Shown here: in pieces, positions 26,858-36,090 of the stretch
Layout of the letters: the number at the start of each line of letters is the position of its first letter
Position numbering within the stretch: position 1 is the first letter of the stretch
DNA from: Candidatus Bathyarchaeota archaeon
Lineage (GTDB): Archaea; Thermoproteota; Bathyarchaeia; Bathyarchaeales; Bathycorpusculaceae
Assembly: GCA_018396705.1 (NCBI GenBank)
Contig: JAGTQZ010000004.1
Location: forward strand, 186,001-250,000
Length of the DNA: 64,000 bases
Direction of reading: 5' to 3'
The notes under the pieces: model-generated
Told to the model about the DNA's origin: nothing
What the model saw: only the letters and a program-made list of their open reading frames with translations
Database searches by the model: none
Program-made: the position numbers and the translations under genes

Positions 26858-27709
26858 TTGAAAATTAAAAATCCGGCATGTACAAAGTTGAAGAATAATA
26901 GCAAGGGTGTAAGCCCAGCAATATCTACAGTCATACTAACAGGTGCCATAGTAGTGCTTTTGCTTGTCACAATAGTCTTTGCAAATAACTTCCTAAGTGC
27001 AAGAATGACTGAAAACGAGTTCAGCGCCATGAAACAATTCATGCAAACAGTAGCCCTCCAAATAGACGACGTGGCATGGATACCTGGACGCACCCAAACA
27101 ATTCGTTATGCAAGCAAGTATGGACACGTAAAGTTTGAAAATGACACATTAACTTATAGCGTTTACATTCATGATGGAACAAGCTACAGGTTTTTTGAAA
27201 ACTTCACCACTGGCATCTTGTTGTTTAATGTGCCTATAAGCAGCTACACTATGGGCAATAACTATCACGAGAGGGTGTTTCCATCAAACGGTTGCTTCAT
27301 GCAAAAAGGTACGTCAGCGCCAACATGCCATGTCTTTATTGTTGAAAAGTTGCCTATGGGTGATGGTAACTACATTAGAATTGTCGTTGCGCCATGTATA
27401 AGAGTCTTAAATTCAACTTTGGGCACGACAAAGTACTTCAGATTCTTTTTACCCATTCTTGTTTCAGGAAATCATCCTAGGCTTTCCCAGTCGGTAACTC
27501 TCGCTGGCACATCGGTTTCGGTTAAAACTCGAGTATGTAATGCTGTGAAGATAACTGTCAACTTTCCAAGGGAAAGCTTTCAAAAAGGAGGGTTCAGCGA
27601 GGATTTCTTTAGGTTTGAAAATATCACCGAAATTTTTGATGTCCCAGACGGCTCAATAATAGAGTTTTACACCGCAAGAGTGGTGGTTTCGCTTGGACTA
27701 CATGGTTAG
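26858..27709 (+). CDS. Archaeal type IV pilin-like protein, 283 residues
   Basis: The N-terminus has a basic leader ending NNSKG, followed by VSPAISTVILTGAIVVLLL, the hydrophobic helix of archaeal type IV pilins of the PF07790/DUF1628 kind. Cleavage after KG by the prepilin peptidase encoded at 33794 is expected. The remaining 240 residues are beta-rich with N-x-T sites. I chose TTG at 26858 because GGGGGT precedes it by 7 bases; the frame is open to 26834. It is larger than a typical major pilin and may be a minor or tip pilin. Confidence 0.8.
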   Translation: MKIKNPACTKLKNNSKGVSPAISTVILTGAIVVLLLVTIVFANNFLSARMTENEFSAMKQFMQTVALQIDDVAWIPGRTQTIRYASKYGHVKFENDTLTYSVYIHDGTSYRFFENFTTGILLFNVPISSYTMGNNYHERVFPSNGCFMQKGTSAPTCHVFIVEKLPMGDGNYIRIVVAPCIRVLNSTLGTTKYFRFFLPILVSGNHPRLSQSVTLAGTSVSVKTRVCNAVKITVNFPRESFQKGGFSEDFFRFENITEIFDVPDGSIIEFYTARVVVSLGLHG

Positions 27710-27721
27710 GAGGTGGTTGCT

Positions 27722-28204
27722 TTGGCGCATATAACCATTGAATATGTTATAATGCTTCCCATTCTAATAATGCAGATTATCCTATTCCCATTAACGGCAA
27801 GCTGGCTTATGAACGTATGGGTGGACTCGCGAAGAACCCTTACACTTCAGGAGGCCGCAAGCCACCTTGGGAGCGTCATCCAACAAGTCTACTTCACACT
27901 AAACCATAAGACTATAACGACTGGCAGCATGATCCAGAAACCTGACGTGCCGCCATTGATAGAGAACCTTCCCTACACTGGAAACGCGACGTTAAAAGCA
28001 GTTCTAGACTCATCAATAAACTCCAGCAAAATTCTAACCATAACACTTCGACTAAAAGAAACGGGAACAACCGTAACAACAACTGTTCTCTTGGGGCCAA
28101 ACGTTGTCTGGCAAGAATCCACTTTCATAAGCAACTCTCCAGACGCTTGCATAATTGCCCAAAAACTTCAAAACAAAACAATCCTCCTACGCTTCGGGGC
28201 GTGA
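27722..28204 (+). CDS. TadE-like pseudopilin with a two-residue leader, 160 residues
   Basis: The TTG start at 27722, 7 bases after AGGAGGT, gives MAHITIEYVIMLPILIMQII. This is an almost leaderless hydrophobic helix with Glu at position 5 counted from the His, as in TadE and type IV pilins. The rest (residues 45-160) is polar, with Asn sequons. An upstream GTG (27713) overlaps the ribosome site and is unlikely. The gene is tightly packed in the filament operon. A minor pilin or assembly factor is the best reading; no specific family name is assigned. Confidence 0.72.
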   Translation: MAHITIEYVIMLPILIMQIILFPLTASWLMNVWVDSRRTLTLQEAASHLGSVIQQVYFTLNHKTITTGSMIQKPDVPPLIENLPYTGNATLKAVLDSSINSSKILTITLRLKETGTTVTTTVLLGPNVVWQESTFISNSPDACIIAQKLQNKTILLRFGA

Positions 28205-28211
28205 TCTAGTC

Positions 28212-29429
28212 ATGGCGGGCTCAACGATAGATCATTTAATCGCCATGACCGTTTTCTTGGGTGCAATGCTGATTTTTATAAGTCTTTTTAATCAAACTAT
28301 TCAAACGGCTGTGCTCTACCAGCGTAACAGAGCCCTTGCAACAAAATGCAGCGATCTCCTTGACAATATATTGCTTAATCCTGGGTATCCATTAGAATAT
28401 GAAGGAAATCGTCCAGTGGAATGGGGGAAGCTTGGCTACTCCCCAACAATCTTTGGCTTGCAAGATCCAGAATTCAGTCAATACCGGCTTAGCCCCTTCT
28501 CTTTAATGCGTTTAGAGTCATCAAGAGGGAAACAGTTTCTTTATGAAATTACCAGTCATTACTACAGCAATGTTACCGTCGGATTTGGCAGCTTCTTATT
28601 TGTATCTTCTGTTGAGACGTTAAATTATTCTTCTGTGGCAAAATTGCTTGGAATCAACAATACTTATGGCTTTCAACTTACCTTAACACCAGTTGTTGAT
28701 GTTTCTATAAGTGAAGATAATGCTGGAAGCCCGCTCGTTATGAGTTTGAAGGTTACTGGAAATGGTATTCCCTTTGCAAATGCCACGGTAAGCAGTATGC
28801 TTATAATGGTTAGAACCACTGGAGACTTTCCATCATATCATACTTTAACTAATAGTTCACATACAGACAATAATGGCATATGTACTCTGAGTTTCCAGAA
28901 TGTAGGCGTAAACGAATCGTATGCATTCATAGCGTATGCCCGTTTTGGCGGATTGGTGGGGGTAGGTTATTATCAGCGTATAAGAGCTGGCAGCCATGCT
29001 ATTCCCCTTGTAGAAAGTATTTCAGAGAGGAGGATTGTTCTCGCTCACAGCTATGACATATACGGATTTGGAGCGTCCCATGTGTACTTTAACGCGACGT
29101 TTATGATGTTGAGCCAAGATTTTTCGCTTCGCCTGTTAACCATCGAAGATTCAGTTGGAGAGTTAAGTTTAGGTGAGTGCGCAAACTTGACGATTCCAAC
29201 CTTTGAGGCTGGAATTTTAGTAGTAGCATATCAAGATGAAAGAAGTAACGCGGGCGTTGCTTTAATGCCTTGGGGGGTAAGTTCCATGGCGTTTCCAGTG
29301 GTTTTTGGCGAGGACCCCTTAAGTAAAGAATGGGTTGCCACCGATATTAGGCAGGTTATAGTGGGCAATGTTGCTTATCAAGCTAAGCTTGCTTTATGGA
29401 GCCTTGAAGGCTACGGGGTGATGGGCTAA
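28212..29429 (+). CDS. Filament-operon membrane-anchored extracellular protein, 405 residues
   Basis: The ATG at 28212, 7 bases after the previous stop, gives MAGSTIDHLIAMTVFLGAML, a short leader followed by a hydrophobic helix with an acidic residue in the pilin Glu5 region. The body is beta-rich with several N-x-T/S sites, including an Ig-like stretch around residues 175-260 (NGIPFANATVSSMLI). The open frame continues upstream to 28155 but would overlap the preceding gene without a ribosome site. It is probably a minor pilin-like component. The stop overlaps the next ATG (TAATG). Confidence 0.7.
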   Translation: MAGSTIDHLIAMTVFLGAMLIFISLFNQTIQTAVLYQRNRALATKCSDLLDNILLNPGYPLEYEGNRPVEWGKLGYSPTIFGLQDPEFSQYRLSPFSLMRLESSRGKQFLYEITSHYYSNVTVGFGSFLFVSSVETLNYSSVAKLLGINNTYGFQLTLTPVVDVSISEDNAGSPLVMSLKVTGNGIPFANATVSSMLIMVRTTGDFPSYHTLTNSSHTDNNGICTLSFQNVGVNESYAFIAYARFGGLVGVGYYQRIRAGSHAIPLVESISERRIVLAHSYDIYGFGASHVYFNATFMMLSQDFSLRLLTIEDSVGELSLGECANLTIPTFEAGILVVAYQDERSNAGVALMPWGVSSMAFPVVFGEDPLSKEWVATDIRQVIVGNVAYQAKLALWSLEGYGVMG

Positions 29430-30742
29430 TGATGCGCACTATTGAAGTGTTTCTCGTAATAATCATAATCACCGGGGCATTCATCATAGCTTCTTTTTAC
29501 GCTGTTCTACCCATACCACGTCGGGTTTCGCCCGTGAATCTTAAAAGATTAGCTTTAACAACATTACAATCTTTAGATGCTGATTATAATTTGAGTGTGA
29601 CAGTGTTTAAGCCTAGAGACGACCCATCTTGGGCTATGCTTCAAACAGCGCTTTCTGCATTATTACCTCCAAACATCGTCTACAACTTAACGGTCTATGA
29701 TGTACAAAGTGGAAGCGAAGGAACCATTTATGTACCATACAAATCGTTTTCGAACGCTGAAAGTTTAGGCATAAAGTCCGAAGCTGCTTCCTACCTAGTT
29801 GCTTCTTCAAACGTCACTTTCAAAGTTATTCCAGAAAAGATTGGTGAACGCAGCGGCAGCGGAATAACCTTATACATATTAAACTGCAGCGACGCCCGCG
29901 GATGGTGGATTACAGGTTACACAGCCCACAGCCTGGCAGAAGACTTATACAAGCTTCTCTCACCATACTTCACAAAAACAGTAATAGTGCAAAACACAGC
30001 ACAGTTCGCTCAGATATTAAATAATCAATCTCTAAAAGATGAAACTGTCATGAATGCTGTGCTCATAAACACTTTCGGAGAGGCTGTACCTATCCCCTCA
30101 CAGTATTGTACGGCGCCCTATTCCAATAATAATTATGCCTACTACTGTTACTTTTTAGGACAGCAAGTCCGCCGTTATAATTGGACTTGGGTCAGCATAG
30201 TGGGTTATCCGTTTTACTATGTTTCGAACACGATAGCCCTTAAAGACAGTAAAAATAACTGGGGAATCTATGGAATGAAGGATGTCAGACAGCCCGGGAT
30301 GTACGCATTTCTCCAAGGATTAAACAATATAAGTTATGATGCAAGTTATTCCAGCGATATCTACAAGTCAGTTGGAGTTGTTAGCCTTTCACCGCAAGTT
30401 TTAGAACGTTGTAACTACTACGGGATATATCCTTCACCTTACCAAACTTCCACTAGAGCAATACAGAAATCTAAACTAGATGTATACCCTAATCTAGTCG
30501 TTGGCCTACTTATATTCAATGAAAAAGATGGATGTTATCCAGGCGCTATATACAACCATAAAAATGGTGCAAAGATTGAAGGATCGTTATTAGCTTTGGG
30601 TTTAACTCGAACTCCAGATATTCGATTGACTGCTATTGGGCTTCTTTCATATTATCAGCCTAGGCTTTACCGTTCCGAGTTTAATGTTGCTGGTGCTTCT
30701 AAGCTTGTGGTTTTGCAGCTTGGGCAAGTGGGAGGAACTTAA
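29429..30742 (+). CDS. Filament-operon membrane-anchored protein, 437 residues
   Basis: The protein begins MMRTIEVFLVIIIITGAFII, so its membrane helix starts almost at residue 1 and carries TIE, like TIE and TID in the two preceding genes. The exterior domain (from about residue 40) contains GWWITGYTAHSLAEDLYKLL near 155, a Tyr/Asn-rich middle and a few cysteines, but I recognise no domain. It overlaps the preceding stop by one base and is followed one base later by the next gene. Structural filament component is an inference from position and N-terminus. Confidence 0.7.
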   Translation: MMRTIEVFLVIIIITGAFIIASFYAVLPIPRRVSPVNLKRLALTTLQSLDADYNLSVTVFKPRDDPSWAMLQTALSALLPPNIVYNLTVYDVQSGSEGTIYVPYKSFSNAESLGIKSEAASYLVASSNVTFKVIPEKIGERSGSGITLYILNCSDARGWWITGYTAHSLAEDLYKLLSPYFTKTVIVQNTAQFAQILNNQSLKDETVMNAVLINTFGEAVPIPSQYCTAPYSNNNYAYYCYFLGQQVRRYNWTWVSIVGYPFYYVSNTIALKDSKNNWGIYGMKDVRQPGMYAFLQGLNNISYDASYSSDIYKSVGVVSLSPQVLERCNYYGIYPSPYQTSTRAIQKSKLDVYPNLVVGLLIFNEKDGCYPGAIYNHKNGAKIEGSLLALGLTRTPDIRLTAIGLLSYYQPRLYRSEFNVAGASKLVVLQLGQVGGT

Positions 30743-30743
30743 G

Positions 30744-33173
30744 ATGGATAAGCGTGGGCAGTTCTCGCTTATTGCGGCTCTGCTTGTCGCTGTTGTGCTT
30801 ATAGCCACGGTTATTGTTACTTACTCGACTATTCGCAACCTTCCTATGGAGGAGCAGCCCCAAGTTTTAAGCGCCATAGATGAAACAAACCTTGCTTTAA
30901 AACAGATTCTCGGGTTTACGGTAGGCTATTATGGCTCCATATTGCAGGTTACTGGTGATAGAGAGTACGCCTACAAGGCAGCTTACAAATATTTGATGAG
31001 CGGTTTAGAGTACATTGCAAGAATGCATCCTGAACGGGCTGCATCATTTAGTTTGAAAAATTTGAATTTACAGACTTTTTGGTTTGCACGTCAAAGCTAC
31101 AGCGAAGGACACATCACGGTGCAATACGATTTGGCTGGTCTTGAAATATATGGAATAAACTACACATCATCATGCAAGCTAAACGTGGATGTCCTTGGAA
31201 CCAATGAGGGTAAAGCATACATGCGCGTTACTGCTGATGAAAGTGCTGAACCAATCATAAATCTCGGAAAAAGCAGTTTCAAATTCTACCTCTACCAATT
31301 TTCAAATTTAACATGGGTGACAGTAAGCCCCAGCGCTGAACCTACAGTGTTTTCAGACGGCACATATGCGGTTGATATCCCCTTAGGAGTAGATGAATAT
31401 TCATATGTGGTGCAAGTAGAAGATTCTAGAGGCATAGTTGTCGTAGCCTCATCCTTTAGCCGCTACACGCTAACTTTAACATGGAATTCCACAATCTATT
31501 CCTCAATTGGGGCAATAACAAGAACAGTAAACGAGTCGCTCATCGACCGCGAATCTTTTGAGGGCACTTGGCCCCCCTCTGGATGGACTGAAACTGGGAG
31601 GTGGGCAAAAGAAAACGATCAGGCACATGATGGTGGATGGTCGGCGGATTTTGATGGCCCAAACGGTGGAAGCGCTTCAGGGTATTTAACGACACCGGGA
31701 CTTAATTGTTATGGCGTTAATATGATTTATGTGGATTTTTGGTATAGAGATGAGGGATGCGATGCGGGAGATTTTCTACTTCAATACTATAATGGCAGTG
31801 CATGGATAACCATTGCTGACTTGGGTGCAAGTTCCACAGAAAACCAGTGGCTCAATTATAAACAAACAATTACAGACAGCCAATATTTCAAGCCTAACTT
31901 TAGAATCCGCTGGTACGCTCATCTAGAAAGGGACGAGCACGCCTATGTTGACTACGTCACAGTTGTGGCAACTAAAACAATTATAATAAGTGCTGAAGAT
32001 TTTTCGCCCATTACTGTTGAAGTGCTGCAAAATGGAACAATACGCTGGTTAGGCGAACATTTGCAACTGATAACGCAAGCTAAGCCTATACCACCGATCC
32101 CGGTTAAGGCAATACGCGTAAATCAAACCATAAATGGCGTAGACCAAGAAGTACCCTTCCAAGTGGAGGACTGGGCTTCAGATTACCGTGTTCCACTTGG
32201 CTTAACAAATAATGCAAGCATTTTCAGCAGCAGAAATATGCTAGTTTTCCTAGTAAACCCAAAAGTTTCGAAAGTTACCATATGGTGGAATGGAAGCGAC
32301 GCAGCTAAACAGACACCATATGCTTATACTAATCGGTATTTCAAAGATAATCCTCCAACATTCAGCAACGGAATACTTACGTTACGTTTTGGTTCTTCAG
32401 GCTTCCACGTTGATGCAACCGTGGGAAGCATTACAAGCACCGCGGACTTAATGCGTATAAATGACGAGGAGGACACTACCAATCCAGAGTGGGGATGGAC
32501 GCTGTATAACGGTGTTGTAAGAGATATTGTGCAGGGTGAGCCAGAATGGGGAACCACATACGGTTTTGGTGGTGCTGACAGAAACGGTACATGTTATAAC
32601 ATTTATGCGCATGTCGTTATTACATTGCCAGCTAACGCCACCTACTACACTTACCAACTACGCCTAATATTCCTGAACTCCACGGACCAACCAAGAACCA
32701 TAACGCAAATTCGCCTAATCAGAATAACTGCCTCCGGCACGTTTTCTGCTTTAACTGAAAATGGCACGCTTCCAACAGGCTATCCAAGGGTGAGTGGAAG
32801 CGGATTCTTCTACAACTTTTCAGCTTCATGCTGGCAACACCGCTGGGCACAACTAGAATCTTCCCTAAAGGGTTTTGGAATAATGTTCACGGACGAAGCT
32901 AACAAAATGCTATACTCCTTCGATAACGAAACATTAAGAGGCGCACTCAAAGTAATAAATTCCACCACCGAAAGAACGATTGAACTTCTCCCAGTAAGTC
33001 ACGAACGACCGCCAGTGATAAACCATGTTCATCCATTGGATATCTGCTGGTACGGCGCCGTGGTAACCTTCGATCGCACCTTGCCGATCTATACAACGTT
33101 AAACGGTGTCCCAAAGGGTTTGTGGGTTCTCGTGGAATATCCACCAGTTGTAAGCGTTACCCCTGGAGGCTGA
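30744..33173 (+). CDS. Giant class III-signal pilin-like protein with a jelly-roll domain, 809 residues
   Basis: The ATG at 30744 has GGAGG 8 bases upstream; the frame is open to 30636 but that part overlaps the previous gene. MDKRG|QFSLIAALLVAVVL is a classic archaeal class III (prepilin) signal. Around residues 265-412 lies a MAM/jelly-roll-like domain. It starts RESFEGTWPPSGWTETGRW and continues with GGWSADFDGPNG and DYVTVVA, similar to carbohydrate-binding domains of secreted proteins. The rest is beta-rich with many sequons. It is far larger than a structural pilin, so a filament-tip adhesin is likely (inference). Confidence 0.76.
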   Translation: MDKRGQFSLIAALLVAVVLIATVIVTYSTIRNLPMEEQPQVLSAIDETNLALKQILGFTVGYYGSILQVTGDREYAYKAAYKYLMSGLEYIARMHPERAASFSLKNLNLQTFWFARQSYSEGHITVQYDLAGLEIYGINYTSSCKLNVDVLGTNEGKAYMRVTADESAEPIINLGKSSFKFYLYQFSNLTWVTVSPSAEPTVFSDGTYAVDIPLGVDEYSYVVQVEDSRGIVVVASSFSRYTLTLTWNSTIYSSIGAITRTVNESLIDRESFEGTWPPSGWTETGRWAKENDQAHDGGWSADFDGPNGGSASGYLTTPGLNCYGVNMIYVDFWYRDEGCDAGDFLLQYYNGSAWITIADLGASSTENQWLNYKQTITDSQYFKPNFRIRWYAHLERDEHAYVDYVTVVATKTIIISAEDFSPITVEVLQNGTIRWLGEHLQLITQAKPIPPIPVKAIRVNQTINGVDQEVPFQVEDWASDYRVPLGLTNNASIFSSRNMLVFLVNPKVSKVTIWWNGSDAAKQTPYAYTNRYFKDNPPTFSNGILTLRFGSSGFHVDATVGSITSTADLMRINDEEDTTNPEWGWTLYNGVVRDIVQGEPEWGTTYGFGGADRNGTCYNIYAHVVITLPANATYYTYQLRLIFLNSTDQPRTITQIRLIRITASGTFSALTENGTLPTGYPRVSGSGFFYNFSASCWQHRWAQLESSLKGFGIMFTDEANKMLYSFDNETLRGALKVINSTTERTIELLPVSHERPPVINHVHPLDICWYGAVVTFDRTLPIYTTLNGVPKGLWVLVEYPPVVSVTPGG

Positions 33174-33253
33174 TTTCAAATGTGTATTTCAAGTTCATAT
33201 GGGTTAAATAAGCGATCGCCAAATCTCCTAAACTGGCGTGAAAGGTGGCTGTC

Positions 33254-33685
33254 ATGAACTCCAGAACTCTGTTAAAGTCTAGGAGTGGTATATCCCCGAT
33301 ACTTGCAACCCTCCTGTTAATTGTTATCGCCGTAGCAGCTATTGTCGTAACATATGCTTGGATAATGACATACATGAGTAGCGCCCAACAACAGGGAAGC
33401 GTACTGCTCACTCTCGACAGCGTGGGCTGGCCAAACAACAAAACCATAGTATTGTATGTTAGAAATGCTGGAACCGCGGACGCTAGGATAGATAAGGTGT
33501 ATATTGGCGATTCGGCGAACAACCTCCAACCAGCAACTCATGACGCAGAAAACAGCGTTGTTCCTGCGAATGGTGGAACATTAACAATTAACGTAACCCA
33601 GGAGTGGACAAGTGGAACGACCTACTACTTCAAGGTTGTTCCAAAGACTGGTGCTCCATTGGAGTTCAGCAGAAAGGCTCCATAA
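33254..33685 (+). CDS. Probable major type IV pilin, 143 residues
   Basis: MNSRTLLKSRSG|ISPILATLLLIVIAV is a textbook archaeal pilin signal plus N-terminal helix. The helix continues through IVVTYAWIMTYM, and a compact beta domain follows with VLYVRNAGTADARIDKVYIG. Small size and simplicity suggest the main filament subunit. ATG at 33254 is preferred over GTG at 33245 because AGGTG lies 5-6 bases before it. A T-rich stretch follows the gene, consistent with transcript ending after the pilin set. Confidence 0.85.
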   Translation: MNSRTLLKSRSGISPILATLLLIVIAVAAIVVTYAWIMTYMSSAQQQGSVLLTLDSVGWPNNKTIVLYVRNAGTADARIDKVYIGDSANNLQPATHDAENSVVPANGGTLTINVTQEWTSGTTYYFKVVPKTGAPLEFSRKAP

Positions 33686-33728
33686 GCCTTTAAGTAATGG
33701 TCTAGAACTTAGTCAATTTCTGTCTATC

Positions 33729-33742
33729 TGTTTTTATTTTTG
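33729..33742 (+). terminator. T-rich terminator candidate after the pilin genes
   Basis: The stretch around TGTTTTTATTTTTGC, 45-55 bases after the pilin stop, fits the oligo-T type of archaeal terminator. It separates the filament operon from the peptidase gene. Confidence 0.4.
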
Positions 33743-33793
33743 CTTTAAAAGCGTGAATGGAATGACATTACTGTACGGGACCTAAGTGGTGAT

Positions 33794-34606
33794 TTGGTGG
33801 TGCAAGTGTTCATTGAGGCTGCGAAGGTTTGCTTAACCCTTGGTGCTTTTCTCTACGCTTCTTGGAGCGACTATAAAACCCGTGAAGTCGCTAATAGCGT
33901 CTGGATTCTTCTCGCTCCACCTGCTTTCGCTTTAACCTTTGCTGAACTTTTCCTCTTTGATTTTCCCACTTTACCCCTTTTCGGTTTATGTTTCGGTTTA
34001 ACCGCAGTCTTCGCCATAATTCTATTCTATGCAGGCGGTTTTGGCGGCGCAGACGCAAAGGCTCTGATGTGTTTGGCTCTGGCTTTTCCCTTCTATCCGC
34101 AAGGGCTTTTTTGGCCGTTTTCCTGCGAAATTTCGCCTTTTATGCAAATGTTTTTTCCGTTGACGGTTTTCAGCAATGCTGTAGTACTCGCTGCGTTAAC
34201 AGCCATCTATATTCTCTTCCATAACCTGGTGTGGCGCTTGAGAACAGACAAAGCCTTATTTGAAGGCGGACAGAAAAGCGAATCCTTCGGCAAGAAAATT
34301 TTGGTGCTCTTAACAGGCTACAAAATTTCAATCTGGAAAGTTAAGGAGAAATGGCATATCTACCCTTTAGAGGACGTTGAGAAAACCGACGATGGCGTCA
34401 GAAGGAAACTTGTGATTTTTCCGAAGGATGAAAGCAGAAACGCCATAGTTGAAAGGCTGGAGGAAGCCTTTCAAAGTGGAGAAATCCAGGAAAAGGTTTG
34501 GGCTTCTCCAGGATTGCCCATGCTCATTTATATGACAGCTGGGCTTATAATCGCCATACTATACGGCGACATGGTTTGGAATATGGTTCGTTTTCTTCTT
34601 GGCTGA
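33794..34606 (+). CDS. Prepilin peptidase (A24 aspartic protease, PibD/ArlK-like)
   Basis: The 270-residue membrane protease removes the short signal from class III prepilins. The two catalytic Asp are in SWSDYKTREVANSVW near residue 26 and GGFGGADAKALM near residue 80, each next to hydrophobic spans. Further membrane segments follow, then an approximately 80-residue cytosolic stretch and a final C-terminal span. TTG (33794) and GTG (33797, 33800) are all possible starts near GGTGAT. Its placement at the end of the filament locus supplies the processing enzyme for the pilins encoded upstream. Confidence 0.88.
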   Translation: MVVQVFIEAAKVCLTLGAFLYASWSDYKTREVANSVWILLAPPAFALTFAELFLFDFPTLPLFGLCFGLTAVFAIILFYAGGFGGADAKALMCLALAFPFYPQGLFWPFSCEISPFMQMFFPLTVFSNAVVLAALTAIYILFHNLVWRLRTDKALFEGGQKSESFGKKILVLLTGYKISIWKVKEKWHIYPLEDVEKTDDGVRRKLVIFPKDESRNAIVERLEEAFQSGEIQEKVWASPGLPMLIYMTAGLIIAILYGDMVWNMVRFLLG

Positions 34607-35783
34607 AAAGTTCCAAAATTTTAATTTGCCAACTTTTCTAGTCTGTTTAATGGAGGATGCGACGGGTTTGTTGGATGAATATCTGAACGAAGTCAAAGAC
34701 TTTTTAAAAAGGCTGGACATCGAAAGGGAGATAGCTGTTGTTGTTATGCCTGACTTTTTCCTTGACCGATTTGTCAGTTTAAACTTCAATTTGGAAGCTT
34801 TCTCAAGGTCTGTTGCAAACGTCATAGAGCGTAAGGGCGGGAGTATAGATGGAATAATTCAAAAGGATTTTAGAGGCGGAAATGCTGTAAATGTTGCTTC
34901 AGCTCTGGCTCGTCTAGGAGTGAAAGTTACGCCAATAATATGTACTGACAAGTTAGGATTGCAACTCATAAAGTCTTACCTTAAATCGCCAAAAATCAGT
35001 CTATCCCATGTAAAGATCGTGGAAAAGCCGTCCATAACAACCGCTCTAGAATTCCAAGCAGCCGATGGAAAGACCAACGTTATGCTAAGAGATGTCGGCT
35101 CACTGGCAGATTTTGGGCCGCAGAATCTAGCTGGCGACGACTTTGAAGTAATTCAAAAAGCTGACTACGTATGTGTTTTCAATTGGGCTGGAACAAAAAA
35201 TTTTGGAACAGAGCTTGCTCAAACAGTTTTCCAATATGCCAAGTCAAAGGGCAGGGGCAAAACCTATTTTGATTCAGCCGATCCGACTCCAAACAAGGAG
35301 AAAGCATTAAGCTTGATAAAGATGGTTTTGCAGGCGAATCTGGTGGACATTTTAAGCTTAAACGAGAACGAAGCAGTCTTTTATGCTTCATGTTTAAGCT
35401 CAAATGTAAAAAGCCTTGAACAAACGCTTAGCTTTGAAGAGTTGGCGTTGGAATCCGCCAAAATATTGGCTGACCATTTAAGTGCGAGGATAGACTTGCA
35501 CACCACCAGCCTCTCAGCATCTTTCACGAGAAAAAGTTACACGATCGTTCCAGCTTTTAACGTGTTAGTTTCAAGGGCTACGGGAGCTGGTGACGCTTGG
35601 AACGCTGGAAACATCGTTGGTGATGCTTACAACCTTCCAGATGCTGTCAGGTTAACGTTGGCAAACGCTACAGCTGCTTACTACATTTCAAATTCGAAAG
35701 GAGAACATCCTACTCGTAAACAGCTTATAAGGTTCTGCGACAAGCTTAAAGGGAAATGGAAGACCAAAACAGATAAAAGTTAG
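34599..35783 (+). CDS. PfkB-family sugar kinase
   Basis: The protein (up to 394 residues) is a ribokinase-like kinase. It has GGNAVNVASALARLG around residues 105-120 for substrate binding, and SRATGAGDAWNAGNIVG near residue 325, with the anion hole and catalytic Asp. The sugar cannot be told from sequence; ADP-glucose-type or ribose/fructose substrates are all possible. The N-terminal 45 residues are unusual, and starts at TTG 34599, ATG 34650 or TTG 34668 are all open. It is adjacent to but probably independent of the filament genes. Confidence 0.85.
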   Translation: MAEKFQNFNLPTFLVCLMEDATGLLDEYLNEVKDFLKRLDIEREIAVVVMPDFFLDRFVSLNFNLEAFSRSVANVIERKGGSIDGIIQKDFRGGNAVNVASALARLGVKVTPIICTDKLGLQLIKSYLKSPKISLSHVKIVEKPSITTALEFQAADGKTNVMLRDVGSLADFGPQNLAGDDFEVIQKADYVCVFNWAGTKNFGTELAQTVFQYAKSKGRGKTYFDSADPTPNKEKALSLIKMVLQANLVDILSLNENEAVFYASCLSSNVKSLEQTLSFEELALESAKILADHLSARIDLHTTSLSASFTRKSYTIVPAFNVLVSRATGAGDAWNAGNIVGDAYNLPDAVRLTLANATAAYYISNSKGEHPTRKQLIRFCDKLKGKWKTKTDKS

Positions 35784-35826
35784 CCTCCCCCTCTAGAAAA
35801 AGCGAAACAAAGTTTAGGGATGCGTC

Positions 35827-36021
35827 ATGCCAACAGAAATCTTTGATTTAGACAAATTTGTGGAAATCAGTGAGAAAGCTGAGTACTGTGCAGTTAAACG
35901 ACTAAAAGACATTGTGAAATTGAAACTTCGTACGCCAAAAATGCTGTACACGTTAAAAGTTGAGCCTTCGAAAGCTGAAGAAGTTATTAAAAGGCTTTTA
36001 TGCGAAATCCGCGAAATATAA
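35827..36021 (+). CDS. rpl38e: Large-subunit ribosomal protein eL38
   Basis: The 64-residue protein has EIFDLDKFVEISEKAEYCAV followed by KRLKDIVKLKLRTPKMLYTL, the eL38 pattern, at normal length. eL38 is restricted to some archaeal lineages, mainly TACK and relatives, which supports the lineage suggestion with eL13. It starts with ATG 43 bases after the kinase gene and is probably expressed from its own promoter. Confidence 0.92.
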   Translation: MPTEIFDLDKFVEISEKAEYCAVKRLKDIVKLKLRTPKMLYTLKVEPSKAEEVIKRLLCEIREI

Positions 36022-36090
36022 TTGCTTCTTTAATTTAAAAGTTAAGTCGTTTTGACACTTTTGGTGAAATAGAAGAAAGGGGGTGAGCGT

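Noticed and set aside
30636-30743. Upstream start of the 809-residue prepilin
   Set aside because: It would overlap the previous gene and hide the class III signal that starts precisely at ATG 30744 after GGAGG.
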